Made by a program: the position numbers and the translations under genes
From: Lysinibacillus sp. KCTC 33748
GTDB lineage: Bacteria > Bacillota > Bacilli > Bacillales_A > Planococcaceae
NCBI RefSeq assembly: GCF_002237755.1
Contig: NZ_MWSJ01000031.1
Coordinates: 1 to 60,255, forward strand
Length of the DNA stretch: 60,255 nt
Direction of reading: 5' to 3'
Notes under the pieces: model-generated
What the model was told of the DNA's origin: nothing
The model's input: only the letters and a program-made list of their open reading frames with translations
Databases searched by the model: none
Shown: positions 8,501 through 16,501 of the stretch, in pieces
Position numbering within the stretch: the stretch's first letter is position 1
Layout of the letters: every line of letters starts with the position of its first letter

Positions 8501-9316
8501 CTTTGTAAAACCATTGCGTAATCGTCTAATTTGACTCAATGTCGCAAAATTACTAAAGCTCGCTTGCTTCGAACGAAGGTTAAGCTGACCTTTACGTGCT
8601 AAATCTTGCACAAAAGGCTTTAAGTCAATTTCTATTGTCTGCTTCCCTGCATTAGACTTTAATACTTGTCCAATTTCACCGCGTACTCCTTGAATGTTCA
8701 CACTTAACCCTTCAAGTTTCTTCCATTCCTTCGATTTTATATAAGGGCAGACTATAGTAAGCCTAGAAAAATCTTCATTAAAATAGCTTTGTTTAAATTC
8801 TGTATGAATGTCATCAACTGTCGCATCACGTTCTTGAATTTTTAAAAAGCCTTCCCAGCTCGAGATACGCTTTTTCACATATTCTGTGCGCTCCTCGGCT
8901 ATAGGTAGTTGTCTTATTTTTGTATGAAGATCAAGCGGAATCCCTGCTCCATTATTAGGTCTTGTGACAAATTGTAATGCCGCTGGTAAGCGACGATTTG
9001 TATTGATGGGGCCTCGCATATGTACAAAGCGTAGATTTGTAGCTAGCAACCCTTCAGCCTTTAGCACACAATCCATAATGGCTGTTTTCTCAGCAAGGAC
9101 GTCCGTTAACTTTTCATTTTGCTCTGCATTAAAATAAATCGATAAAAACGTCTCACCAATTGTTTTAGCTTTACGCTTTTCGATATAGACGGTAAATCCT
9201 TTTTGCAAGGCAAAAAAGGCATGCTCATTTGCTGAGCATTCCTCTACCGCTTCCTTCGCCTTATTCGTCAATATGAGATTACAGCGTTGTTTTTCTAGTA
9301 CAGCGATGTCCTGCAT
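5534..9316 (-). CDS. Large UPF1/DNA2-type superfamily 1 helicase with internal coiled coil
   Basis: This 1260-residue ATPase has a complete SF1 motif set: Walker A GPPGTGKTT (about residues 331-339), Walker B VVIIDEVSKATPPE, motif III GDHHQLPP, motif IV-like LQYRMHE, GTVDKFQGMEMDVIL, and motif VI LNVALSRAR. Between Walker A and Walker B lies a very long Glu/Gln/Lys-rich coiled coil of roughly 500 residues, reminiscent of SMC/SbcC insertions. The roughly 320-residue N-terminal part is not recognised. The start at 9316 is chosen because GGAAGGGAGGG precedes that ATG. It heads a two-gene operon with the winged-helix-like protein. It may act on nucleic acids in repair, RNA turnover or defence; the sequence alone does not decide which. 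Confidence 0.9.
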   Translation of the reverse strand: MQDIAVLEKQRCNLILTNKAKEAVEECSANEHAFFALQKGFTVYIEKRKAKTIGETFLSIYFNAEQNEKLTDVLAEKTAIMDCVLKAEGLLATNLRFVHMRGPINTNRRLPAALQFVTRPNNGAGIPLDLHTKIRQLPIAEERTEYVKKRISSWEGFLKIQERDATVDDIHTEFKQSYFNEDFSRLTIVCPYIKSKEWKKLEGLSVNIQGVRGEIGQVLKSNAGKQTIEIDLKPFVQDLARKGQLNLRSKQASFSNFATLSQIRRLRNGFTKLEKGEAVNPNLETILFEKRPTVRTSKLREDVDFHNNLNEYQRRAVLGALSVEDLFVIQGPPGTGKTTVISEICQQNVKAGLKTLVASQSNLAVDNALGRLLSNQEIRILRYGRTESIEEEGKKFIEENVALQWREQTLAAIEEEIIAFTEREQELKSSITKAEEELEKLEAWLEEITKEIAAKEQAAIDEPILQQEIQALKKELKAAKTEQQENEAHKEHYGKQLAQIEPAVKTLEQTLAESPSIEQLKLTIEETTQKMEQLEAAAQFKELQEQKQHLAVQFKDIQLKYEEENNRLRLMKEAEKYISNLTSYERIERFLQHYQIRPSYVLSQQISRLQHLEDAKDLDAWATINSRLQKAIAKLEALVSDEEKERALAKSKLQPVQSFSLQNLTGVFAQLNTAFQNDQTPSTEQLESFLLGLYMRRDFVWQKGVALKQQQDHKNQEFESLRKGIGGLIHQECAITSFDVQSIQRQLQPYLQHTERLQQLAETFQMDTEPEESVEHLKILVSQEKSSLQTTRQQLEAVEQANTQLLPKKAALQTAQTSLQEIEQQLTQVEENIKEINIAGLKKEKQLTACTKLLQSTPERTSEEVEEAIASSEVAIEELQRKEKQLPLRKKLQEQWRDKLQNATEYDLDEIRKLYVRHANVIGTTCVASASKEFMENYPTFDVVIIDEVSKATPPELLLPMLKGKKIILVGDHHQLPPLLGDDTLEETLKAMLDENPNFDGAQELKNLLRESLFERLFNNLPQTHKQMLALQYRMHEKIMHSITPFYAKEENGLQCGLPDSDAARDHCLEGQFVSRDDHLLWVDIPTEKPYLEEQVKGGTSRYNEGELQTIRRILTDLNKAVIEAKAAGRMPQDAQKSVGVISFYGEQVKKINRLLQQELQLPHLHIRTGTVDKFQGMEMDVILVSMVRNTPKGGDVGFAKDYRRLNVALSRARELLLLVGSAEMFTKRAKHQDTREMYSNLLDTVKSYNGMRNHEGQVM

Positions 9317-9379
9317 GAGCAGCCCTCCCTTCCGATTCACTAAAATTATATTTTATCACATCGCAAGAGGATACTTGAA

Positions 9380-9422
9380 AAGAAAAATCCCCTGCACAGT
9401 GATTTCCTTCCACCGCACAAGG
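9380..9422 (-). terminator. Terminator of the FMN reductase gene
   Basis: On the minus strand CCCTTGTGC pairs (with G-U pairs) with GTGCAGGGG, followed by ATTTTTCTTTTC. It starts 14 bp past the stop codon. Confidence 0.7.
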
Positions 9423-9435
9423 GATAAAGATCTTA

Positions 9436-9990
9436 TTAATGTTGATCAATCGGTTCTTTCGGCAATGTTTTGCTCATTTCACAATATTGCACAAAAACAC
9501 GAGCCAATTCACGTAAACGATTATGAACATCTTCGTCTACAATATTATTATCCGCATCAAAATGAGATGTGTGTGTGTATACATAGTTCGGAGTCACAAG
9601 TGCACGGAAGTAGTCTAAAATTGGCTTTAGCTGATTTTCCACTACTAAATGGTGTTGATATGTGCCACCATTAGCCACGATAGATACTGGCTTATAGCGC
9701 ATTGTTTTTGGATGCAAGAAATCAAATGCATTTTTCAAAACGCCCGGAATCGATGCTTGGAAAATCGGTGTAGCGATAATATATGCATCCGCTTCCTCAA
9801 ACTTTTGAATCATTTCCTTCATATCATCATTTAACGGTGAACCATCTACAATTTGATGCTTATATTGACTAAAATGCATAATTTCTAATTCGAAACTAGC
9901 ATCTAATTCTTTAATATATTGCTCCACTTGCTCTAAAATAGCACCAGTTTTACGACCAAACATCGTGCCATCAACGAGTAAAATTTTCAT
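9436..9990 (-). CDS. NADPH-dependent FMN reductase family flavoprotein
   Basis: A flavodoxin-like reductase of about 184 residues. It opens with KILLVDGTMFGRKTGA, the phosphate-binding loop for FMN, and carries the family signature ATPIFQASIPGVLKNAFDFL with the SIPG.LKN core. Such enzymes pass electrons from NAD(P)H to FMN, quinones or azo dyes in the cytoplasm. The substrate cannot be told from sequence. The ATG at 9990 is preferred because GGAGG precedes it; an upstream in-frame ATG would add 20 residues without a good site. It is a single gene with its own terminator. Confidence 0.88.
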   Translation of the reverse strand: MKILLVDGTMFGRKTGAILEQVEQYIKELDASFELEIMHFSQYKHQIVDGSPLNDDMKEMIQKFEEADAYIIATPIFQASIPGVLKNAFDFLHPKTMRYKPVSIVANGGTYQHHLVVENQLKPILDYFRALVTPNYVYTHTSHFDADNNIVDEDVHNRLRELARVFVQYCEMSKTLPKEPIDQH

Positions 9991-10185
9991 TTTCTTTTTG
10001 CCTCCACATTCATCTTCTACAATAATATTGTAACAAATGAAAAGAGGCACGAAAAGATTTGTAGTAGTTAAAACCTTAAATTCAGTCTTTAGGCGGAATG
10101 TGGTCTACACAAGAAATATCGCTTAGGAATAAAGACAATGGTATGGCGATTACTTGTTATTAAAATAATATTTGGCTCATAACGT

Positions 10186-10328
10186 GGGGTTGATTTCCGC
10201 TCCGACCGGGCGCTTCGTAGCTGCCACTTTGCTTTCGCTGCAGAAAACATTTGTTGTTGCTGTCGCTTCGTTTTTGAACAGAGCAAAGCTTCCTTAGGGC
10301 GTCCGATGAGCCGCTTCGCTTCGCTACT
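10186..10328. repeat. Dispersed repeat family A, second copy (left part)
   Basis: It begins GGGGTTGATTTCCGC and continues CGACCGGGCGCTTCGTAGCTG, closely matching the left end of the 4482-4666 element, then CAGAAAACAT as there. The right portion (GATGAGCCGCTTCGCTT) matches the copy near 57189 instead. With the adjoining short tandem repeat it fills the 395-bp gap between the FMN reductase and the next gene. The antisense open frame over it has no ribosome site. Confidence 0.65.
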
Positions 10329-10383
10329 GGCGGGTATTCGCTCTGCTTCCGCGGGTATTCGCCTTGCTCCCGCAGGTATTCAC
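10329..10383. repeat. Short tandem repeat, about 2.5 units of 20-22 bp
   Basis: Three successive units share GCGGGTATTCGC with a variable CTTGCTCC-like tail; the last is degenerate. The array ends 2 bp before the stop codon of the following minus-strand gene. Confidence 0.6.
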
Positions 10384-10385
10384 CT

Positions 10386-11231
10386 TTATTTATCCCTACG
10401 ATGTTGGAAATTTACCTCTTTATCTACAACTGTTTCCTCTATTTTATATTTATCTCGATTAATCACGACTTCTTGATTTACTTTATCTCCTCCAGCGCTG
10501 ATACTCGATAATTTGCGTTTCTCCCAATTAAATAAATTTTCTCTTGAAACGTCCTCATTCTGCGTTTCGGGAAAATCTAATTGAGCCAATTCCTGTGATG
10601 GATAAATGGTAACCGGCTGTTTATCGCCGTACAATGCAATAACGATCATTGCCTTCGCAACTTGGGAAGCTTCTATAGCTCTTGAACGCTTTAATGGTCC
10701 CACTAATAGTGGTTTTGCTAACTTTAAAACCTTCTCTCCCGCCTTTTCACCTAAGCGAAACTCTTCTCTCTCTCCAACCAATAAAGATGGGCGGATAATA
10801 GAAAGTCTTTGTAAGCCTAGCTCCATAAGATCGTGTTCAAGCTTTCCTTTTACTCGATTATAGTAAAATGGAGATTTTTCATTTGCCCCCATTGCTGTAA
10901 TAACTAGCATATGTGGGATTCCTCGTTTTTTGGCTAACGAGGCAATCGTTAGTGGATATTCAAAATCAACTTTCTCAAATTGCTCACGAGATCCTGCCTT
11001 TTTTTTTGTTGTTCCTAAACAACAATAAAGCTCATGTGCAAATTCGAGATCTTTTTCCTCTAAAGTATCTAAATTACGAATTTTCACTTCTAGCTTTGGA
11101 TGCGTAAATGCCGGCGCTCTTCGTGCAATTACCATAACTGAAACATATTCATCATTTTCACATAATTGTTCTACAAGAGAGGTACCTGTTAATCCAGTAG
11201 CCCCTACAACAATTGCTGCGCGCATTCCCAT
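10386..11231 (-). CDS. NAD(P)-binding atypical short-chain dehydrogenase
   Basis: The N-terminus MRAAIVVGATGLTGTSLVEQ is a Rossmann dinucleotide loop (GATGLTG). The LGTTKKKAGSREQFEKVD and YYNRVKGKLE segments match the atypical SDR / HTATIP2-like family, which lacks a classical catalytic Tyr-X3-Lys in strict form but keeps the Y..VK-like pair. After about residue 220 there is an extra charged tail of 60 residues (ending NFQHRRDK) that is not part of the core fold and is unexplained. AAGGGGG precedes the first ATG by 8 bases. It is cytoplasmic with unknown substrate. The gene stands alone, with a repeat directly at its 3' end. The 270-bp gap on its 5' side shows no gene. Confidence 0.82.
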   Translation of the reverse strand: MGMRAAIVVGATGLTGTSLVEQLCENDEYVSVMVIARRAPAFTHPKLEVKIRNLDTLEEKDLEFAHELYCCLGTTKKKAGSREQFEKVDFEYPLTIASLAKKRGIPHMLVITAMGANEKSPFYYNRVKGKLEHDLMELGLQRLSIIRPSLLVGEREEFRLGEKAGEKVLKLAKPLLVGPLKRSRAIEASQVAKAMIVIALYGDKQPVTIYPSQELAQLDFPETQNEDVSRENLFNWEKRKLSSISAGGDKVNQEVVINRDKYKIEETVVDKEVNFQHRRDK

Positions 11232-11500
11232 TAGTTGTACCCCCTTCTAAGCTCAGTTGCTCCAGAAACCATATTGCCGGAACAAAGCTTCTATTTTTGC
11301 TAAAAAACTAAAACAATCCTATATGTATTTTCCCGCAAACTCTACTTTCTTTATCGGTCAAAAAAGGAGCTCTTACTCATTTAATTTGTAGAAGTTTGAA
11401 AAACTATTTAGAGCTATAATTTATCTAATCCTAATTTTTTACACATACTTGCCCATCATTCACCATAATTTAAATAGACGGATGAAAGGATGGGATACAT

Positions 11501-12547
11501 TTGCAAAACGAAACTCAACCAATGGAACTAAAAAAGACGATTGTCTTCATTATTGAAAGCTGTATTGATAAAGGGCTGTATCCTTTTGAACGGGTTGCAA
11601 CGCTGACAAAGCTACTTGCAAATGAACAAGTTTTCATATTTGTAAAGACCCCTTCAAATGATGGGATTCAGATTTTAATGAATGACAATCTCTCGCCTAT
11701 TTTATTTGAACATTTTGATGAGCTACCCAAGCAAATGAAAGGTATTCAGCCTGATTTAATTGTAAGAGATGGCCGTAACTCTGAAAGCTGGCAAGTACAA
11801 AATTTACGACCGTTCTGCAAATCAATCATCCATTTTGATGATTTAGGTGAGGGTGGTCAAGCCTGTGACTGTGTATTGCTAGCACTCTATCAAGAAGTTA
11901 AAGATTATTTACCCTCTCATTATATTGGTGGAAGCTTCAATTTTGTATTACCAGAAGCTTATCAAAATTTTGAGGATCGACCAGACAATAAAATACCCGA
12001 AAATCCACCTCATATCGTTGTTGCTTTTGAGGATGGGGACGAGCATAACTTAACCTACCGTACTCTTCGACACTTAACGCAGCTACAAATCCCACTACAA
12101 ATTACAGTGATGATAGATGATAGCTATCGACATGCAACAGATGATTTGCAAATGATGGTACTTAGTCGTCGTAACACTGCCATTCTTCGTGATAAAAACG
12201 CACTCCTAAAACTATTACCAAAAGCAGATGTTATTATTTGTAATGCTAACTATACACCTTATAAGATCGCCTCTTATGGAGTACCTTGTATTACACTTGC
12301 ACAAACTGAGGCTGAATTATTACATGCCTTCCCTCGCGAACATAATGGCTTTATTCACCTTGGACTTGGTCGCAAAATGAAACAATCACAAATTCAAAAC
12401 GCTGTCATGGAATTTTTATTACATGAGGCTCGAAGTGAACGGGCTGTTAAAAAACAACGACAGCTCAATCTTGCAAGTAACAATGAAGCACTACAGTCCT
12501 TACTTTTAGATTTCGCTTACGATCGACATAATATCGCTTCTACTTAG
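11501..12547 (+). CDS. SpsG/PseG-like nucleotide-sugar hydrolase or glycosyltransferase
   Basis: A 348-residue GT-B-type protein. The motifs IIHFDDLGEGGQACDCVL, IGGSFNFVLPEAY and a C-terminal LPKADVIICNANYTPYKIASYGVPCITLAQ follow the layout of PseG and spore-coat SpsG proteins (FDD near the end of the first lobe, then a donor-site segment with an A-D-V-I/GVP pattern). Family members hydrolyse UDP-sugars in pseudaminic/legionaminic acid pathways or act in spore-coat polysaccharide synthesis. No other sps or pse genes lie nearby. The TTG start at 11501 has GAAAGGATGG upstream; the next ATG is codon 8. The assignment is at family level only. Confidence 0.7.
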   Translation: MQNETQPMELKKTIVFIIESCIDKGLYPFERVATLTKLLANEQVFIFVKTPSNDGIQILMNDNLSPILFEHFDELPKQMKGIQPDLIVRDGRNSESWQVQNLRPFCKSIIHFDDLGEGGQACDCVLLALYQEVKDYLPSHYIGGSFNFVLPEAYQNFEDRPDNKIPENPPHIVVAFEDGDEHNLTYRTLRHLTQLQIPLQITVMIDDSYRHATDDLQMMVLSRRNTAILRDKNALLKLLPKADVIICNANYTPYKIASYGVPCITLAQTEAELLHAFPREHNGFIHLGLGRKMKQSQIQNAVMEFLLHEARSERAVKKQRQLNLASNNEALQSLLLDFAYDRHNIAST

Positions 12548-12662
12548 TGATTCTTTGAAGGTGGATATGATACAATATAGAAGAATTTTTCACTTTCGTT
12601 TTTCTTTCATTACAAGAAGTGGATTCAAGCATCATAAGTACCCGATTGATAGTAACTAATAA

Positions 12663-12886
12663 GCGGTGGGGGATAAAAAAACCTCCATCGCTTTAACTTC
12701 TTTCAGCGGGTGTTTGGACACCCAAGAAGTTAAAGCCTCCGGCGGATGTCACGGAATCGAAAAGGAGTTCTTAGGGGATGTTAGCCTAAAACCATCGCAT
12801 CCATGCGATAACGGCTAACTGACCTGCATCGTGCAGGCCTAAGCACAAAGCCGATTCCGGACACAATTATGCCGAGGCATAATTGA
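12663..12886. repeat. Dispersed structured repeat family B, copy 1
   Basis: This 335-bp gap is almost wholly made of perfect nested hairpins. They are CTTTAACTTCTT (12691-12702) with AAGAAGTTAAAG (12724-12735) around GGGTGT/ACACCC; GTTAGCC (12780-12786) with GGCTAAC (12813-12819) around ATCGCAT/ATGCGAT; CCTGCA/TGCAGG at 12823-12837; and CAATTATGCC/GGCATAATTG at 12864-12885. A second copy in reverse orientation lies at 36594-36905, and fragments lie near 17588 and 34246. It contains no reading frame worth calling. It could also end the upstream transcript. Confidence 0.75.
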
Positions 12887-12930
12887 TACGCATTCTCTAT
12901 ACAAAATATACACAAAAAGGAGCAATCATC

Positions 12931-13116
12931 ATGCCATCAAAAAGTGATATTGAATATCAAATTAGAGAGCTAAAAATGGATTATATGAATTTACAAGGTG
13001 ACATTGAGAAGCTTGAATCTACAGGTCATAATGATCAAGTGGCAAAAGCAGAGCAACGCCTTGCAAATATGGAAGCAACACTTGCAGAGTTAAATAAACA
13101 ATTAGCAGCACTTTAA
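12931..13116 (+). CDS. SE1832-family small coiled-coil protein
   Basis: A 61-residue hydrophilic protein (MPSKSDIEYQIRELKMDY...) made of two predicted helices with heptad character (LESTGHNDQVAKAEQRLANM, LAELNKQLAAL). It matches what I remember of the SE1832 family of small Firmicutes proteins, whose function is unknown. The ATG at 12931 is chosen because AAAAAGGAG lies 7 bases upstream; an upstream ATG at 12883 lies against the repeat and has no ribosome site. It lies 40 bp before the ABC-F gene and probably shares its transcript. Confidence 0.75.
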   Translation: MPSKSDIEYQIRELKMDYMNLQGDIEKLESTGHNDQVAKAEQRLANMEATLAELNKQLAAL

Positions 13117-13156
13117 TATCTAGCGGTCATGAGCCGCTACCCTCGGAGGAACATAT

Positions 13157-14722
13157 ATGGCTATATTAACAGTTGAAAATTTAGGTCATTCATTCGGTGA
13201 CCGCACGCTTTTTAAAGATGTCTCTTTTCGTCTAGTTGAAGGAGATCATATTGGTCTAGTAGGTGCAAACGGTGTTGGTAAGTCAACATTAATGGGCATC
13301 ATTACGGGTCAAGCAATCCATGATACTGGTAAAGTTGAATGGCTTCCAGGAACACATTACGGCTATTTAGATCAGCACACTGTATTGACAGCTGGCCGCA
13401 CTATGCGTGATGCATTACGTGACGCTTTCCTTCCTTTATATAAAAAAGAAGAAGAGCTTAATGAAATTACAGGGAAAATGGCTGAAGCAACACCTGAAGA
13501 ATTGGAAGAATTACTAGAGCAAATGGCTGAGGTGCAAGATGCTCTGGATGCAGGTGATTTCTATTCTCTTGATATGAAGATTGATGAGGTTGCGCGTGGT
13601 CTTGGTCTTGACGCAATCGGCTTGGACCGTGACGTTGCTGCTCTTTCCGGTGGTCAACGTACAAAAGTTTTACTAGCTAAGCTATTACTTGAAAAACCAA
13701 AAGTATTATTACTAGATGAGCCGACGAACTATCTTGATGAAGAGCATATTACATGGTTGAAAAACTATTTAAAGAACTATCCACACGCTTTCTTATTAAT
13801 TTCGCATGATACAGAGTTTATGAATGAAACGGTGGATGTTATCTTCCAACTAGAATTTTCAAAATTAACTCGCTATACTGCGACTTATGAAAAGTTTTTA
13901 GAGCTTGCTGAAATCAATAAACGTCAGCATATCGATGCTTATGAAAAACAACAGGAATTCATTAAAAAACAAGAAGATTTTATTGCGAAAAATAAAGCTC
14001 GCTACTCAACTACTGGTCGTGCAAAATCTCGCTCCAAGCAGCTTGACCGCTTGGAGCGTATAGACCGTCCTGAAACAGCTGTAAAGCCTGAATTTGGTTT
14101 TAAAGAGGCACGTTCTTCTGGTCGTTATGTAGTAGAGGCTGAAAACTTAGTCATTGGATACGACAAGGACAAGCCGTTACTTCCTCCACTTACATTCGCT
14201 ATTGAACGTGGGGAAAAAATCGCTCTAGTCGGTATGAATGGTGTCGGTAAATCAACATTATTAAAAACGATGTTAGGCAAAATAAATCCGCTCGATGGAA
14301 AAGTGTTTCGCGGTGACTATCTTTACCCATCTTACTTCGAACAAGAAGTAAAAGCTGAAAAAATTACACCTATTGATGATGTGTGGAATGCCTTCCCTTC
14401 TATGGAGCAGGCACAAGTACGTGCAGCATTAGCACGCGCAGGACTAAAAACGGATCATATTACTCGCCCACTTAATTCTTTATCTGGTGGTGAACAAGCA
14501 AAGGTACGTTTATGTAAGCTTATGATGGATGAAGCAAACTGGCTATTATTTGACGAACCGACAAACCACTTGGATGTCGATGCAAAAGACGAACTAAAGC
14601 GTGCCATGAAAGAGTTTAAAGGCACAATCGTATTAGTAAGCCATGAACCTGATTTCTATGAAGGTTTAGCGACAAAAGTTTGGAATGTCCAAGACTGGTT
14701 TACTTCAGGACAACAAAACTAA
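13157..14722 (+). CDS. ABC-F ATPase, YfmM-like
   Basis: A 521-residue protein with two ATP-binding cassettes and no membrane segments, the hallmark of ABC-F proteins that act on the ribosome (translation factor or antibiotic protection). The first cassette has GANGVGKST, LSGGQRTK and LLLDEPTNYLDE. The second has GMNGVGKST, LSGGEQAK and LLFDEPTNHLDV. The inter-domain linker with IAKNKARYSTTGRAKSRSKQ corresponds to the P-site tRNA-interacting motif. Length and linker resemble Bacillus YfmM more than YfmR, YdiF or YkpA, from memory. CGGAGG precedes the ATG. A strong terminator follows. No antibiotic-responsive leader is evident in the 40 bp upstream. Confidence 0.9.
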   Translation: MAILTVENLGHSFGDRTLFKDVSFRLVEGDHIGLVGANGVGKSTLMGIITGQAIHDTGKVEWLPGTHYGYLDQHTVLTAGRTMRDALRDAFLPLYKKEEELNEITGKMAEATPEELEELLEQMAEVQDALDAGDFYSLDMKIDEVARGLGLDAIGLDRDVAALSGGQRTKVLLAKLLLEKPKVLLLDEPTNYLDEEHITWLKNYLKNYPHAFLLISHDTEFMNETVDVIFQLEFSKLTRYTATYEKFLELAEINKRQHIDAYEKQQEFIKKQEDFIAKNKARYSTTGRAKSRSKQLDRLERIDRPETAVKPEFGFKEARSSGRYVVEAENLVIGYDKDKPLLPPLTFAIERGEKIALVGMNGVGKSTLLKTMLGKINPLDGKVFRGDYLYPSYFEQEVKAEKITPIDDVWNAFPSMEQAQVRAALARAGLKTDHITRPLNSLSGGEQAKVRLCKLMMDEANWLLFDEPTNHLDVDAKDELKRAMKEFKGTIVLVSHEPDFYEGLATKVWNVQDWFTSGQQN

Positions 14723-14737
14723 AAATATTATTAATGA

Positions 14738-14791
14738 GGGCCGCTTCCGGTATGATTTTTTTGATCATTCGGAGCTGCCTTCTTTTTTTGC
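14738..14791 (+). terminator. Terminator of the ABC-F gene
   Basis: A long imperfect stem (GGCCGCTTCCGGTATGAT with ATCATTCGGAGCTGCC) is followed by TTCTTTTTTT. Confidence 0.85.
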
Positions 14792-14817
14792 TTGAAACTC
14801 ATACTGGGCTTAGTGGA

Positions 14818-15576
14818 TTATTTCACGTTGAATTTTAATAGAATATCTTTCTTCAGCCTTTCTTTGAACGCTTTCTCTTCTGTGTTTGTTGGAATGTCCT
14901 GTGCATCGCCGCCATCTAGGTTGAACTTACCGTTGTTCATATTGATAATGCTATAGCCGCCCATGCCGTTGTTCCCCAGGAACATGATATAGCGTCTGCC
15001 TTGCTTCATCTCACGATATCCACCTACCGTAACTTTTGTTTGTTGTTTGTCAGCTTCCGTGATAATACTAACCGGTTCAATCACTTCCATTTGTGAGCCA
15101 ATGTTTATTCCTTCAGGTTGCTTAATTATACGCTCGATGTTTAGTTTTGTTAGCGTATAGAAGTCTTGGAGCGTGCCGTCTTCGTACTTCGTCGATTGAT
15201 GATCACGGTTAGTAAAATCATCTATAGGAGATGCGACGAGAATAATATCTGCACCTTGGCTGAGCTTATCCGCCGTTTCATACCCAATATAATTAGCTTG
15301 AATATCAACCGTATGCATACTGTCCGTTGCTGATTCGGTGACATCAACCGTATGTCGATCAGAATCAGGTGTTGTACTATTTTGAACAAAATCATGATTA
15401 ACCAAAGATAATATTCCAATAGATACAAGTAAACCAGCAGCTACAACGATACCTTTTACATTTTTTCTTTTTCTTTGCCTTTCGTTTTTCGCTTTTAAAA
15501 CGCCCATTGCACTCCTCTTATGAAGTTCTTTTGGGATATCAATTTTTTCAACCTCTTGTTTTATTTTATTACTCAT
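14818..15576 (-). CDS. Anti-sigma factor-like single-pass membrane protein
   Basis: A 252-residue protein with a basic cytoplasmic N-terminus (residues about 1-40), one membrane helix (GIVVAAGLLVSIGILSLV) and an extracellular domain of about 185 residues. It overlaps the ECF sigma gene by 8 bp, the classic sigma/anti-sigma arrangement. The start is placed at the ATG at 15576 because GGAGATAGAGG precedes it. The outer domain shows no DUF3298 signature as in RsiV, so the signal it senses is unknown. The N-terminal part would hold the sigma factor at the membrane until a stress releases it; this role is inferred from context and topology. Confidence 0.8.
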   Translation of the reverse strand: MSNKIKQEVEKIDIPKELHKRSAMGVLKAKNERQRKRKNVKGIVVAAGLLVSIGILSLVNHDFVQNSTTPDSDRHTVDVTESATDSMHTVDIQANYIGYETADKLSQGADIILVASPIDDFTNRDHQSTKYEDGTLQDFYTLTKLNIERIIKQPEGINIGSQMEVIEPVSIITEADKQQTKVTVGGYREMKQGRRYIMFLGNNGMGGYSIINMNNGKFNLDGGDAQDIPTNTEEKAFKERLKKDILLKFNVK

Positions 15577-16078
15577 TACCTCTATCTCCTTCAAAGTATT
15601 TATTTCTAAGTTTCTTTATAGCTCTATATAAAACCGATTTTGCGGTTCCTAACGGCATATCTAACAACTCGGCAATTTCTTTAAAGGTATGATTTTGATA
15701 AAACCTTAAAAGTACGACACTTTTTTCTTCCACCTCCAAACCATCTATCAAGTCTTGTAATGATAAAGTAAGAGGAAGATCTTCTTCTTCGGTTTCAATA
15801 AACTCCTCGTATTCTGGTCTTATTAAAACAACCTTACTATTCTTTTTAATTAAATTGATTGCACAGTTCATCGTAATTTTCATCAGCCAGGTTTTAAAAT
15901 ATTCTGGGTTGTTCAATGTATCTATCTTTTTAAATGATTGATATACTACTTCTTGAACTACGTCTAAAGCATCTTCTTTGTTTTTGACATATACATAAGC
16001 CACTCGATAAATTTCTACCTCATATTGCTGAAAAAGCGTTAAAAAGGCTTCGTCATTCCCTTTTTGAGCTTTTTTCAC
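15569..16078 (-). CDS. ECF-type RNA polymerase sigma factor
   Basis: A sigma-70 family group 4 protein. Region 2 runs from QQYEVEIYRVAYVYVKNKEDALDVVQEVVYQSF through FKTWLMKITMN; region 4 is the helix-turn-helix HTFKEIAELLDMPLGTAKSVLYRA. The protein directs transcription of a stress regulon under control of its overlapping membrane partner. The conventional start is the GTG at 16078, but the best Shine-Dalgarno (GGAGAGAGGGG) lies about 20 bases upstream. An in-frame ATT at 16088-16090 sits exactly 8 bases after that site and would add IIRL, which fits the usual N-terminus of such factors, so a rare AUU start is possible. Confidence 0.88.
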   Translation of the reverse strand: MKKAQKGNDEAFLTLFQQYEVEIYRVAYVYVKNKEDALDVVQEVVYQSFKKIDTLNNPEYFKTWLMKITMNCAINLIKKNSKVVLIRPEYEEFIETEEEDLPLTLSLQDLIDGLEVEEKSVVLLRFYQNHTFKEIAELLDMPLGTAKSVLYRAIKKLRNKYFEGDRGNE

Positions 16079-16501
16079 TAATCGTATAATTGTAGTTTCC
16101 CCTCTCTCCTTTTTGTCCTACCTTTATAGACAATCGAAAGTTCAAATTGGCTTAAGCTTTTTTGATTTTTTTACAAAATAGCCTGAATCGCTTTTCGAGC
16201 TGTTACTACTTGAGCAATTCGCCCCTACCCAAAGAACAAAAAAATTTATAAATCTATGCATAAAAACCTGCATCCAATCATAATAATAATGAGTGGATAA
16301 ACAATATATCTATTATCTATAAGTCTGACTATTTCTCTCTCTATTAAAACTGCTCTCTTTATTCTATGAGCATCTATTATTAAGGCTTAGCAAAACTTAC
16401 ATCATTGTAAGCATAATTTGCGAAACTTTTCGCTCTTTTGCGCGTATATTTTAGTGTAATAAAAAAAATGTTAGTTCTAGTTAAATTTTTAAAAATAAAT
16501 A

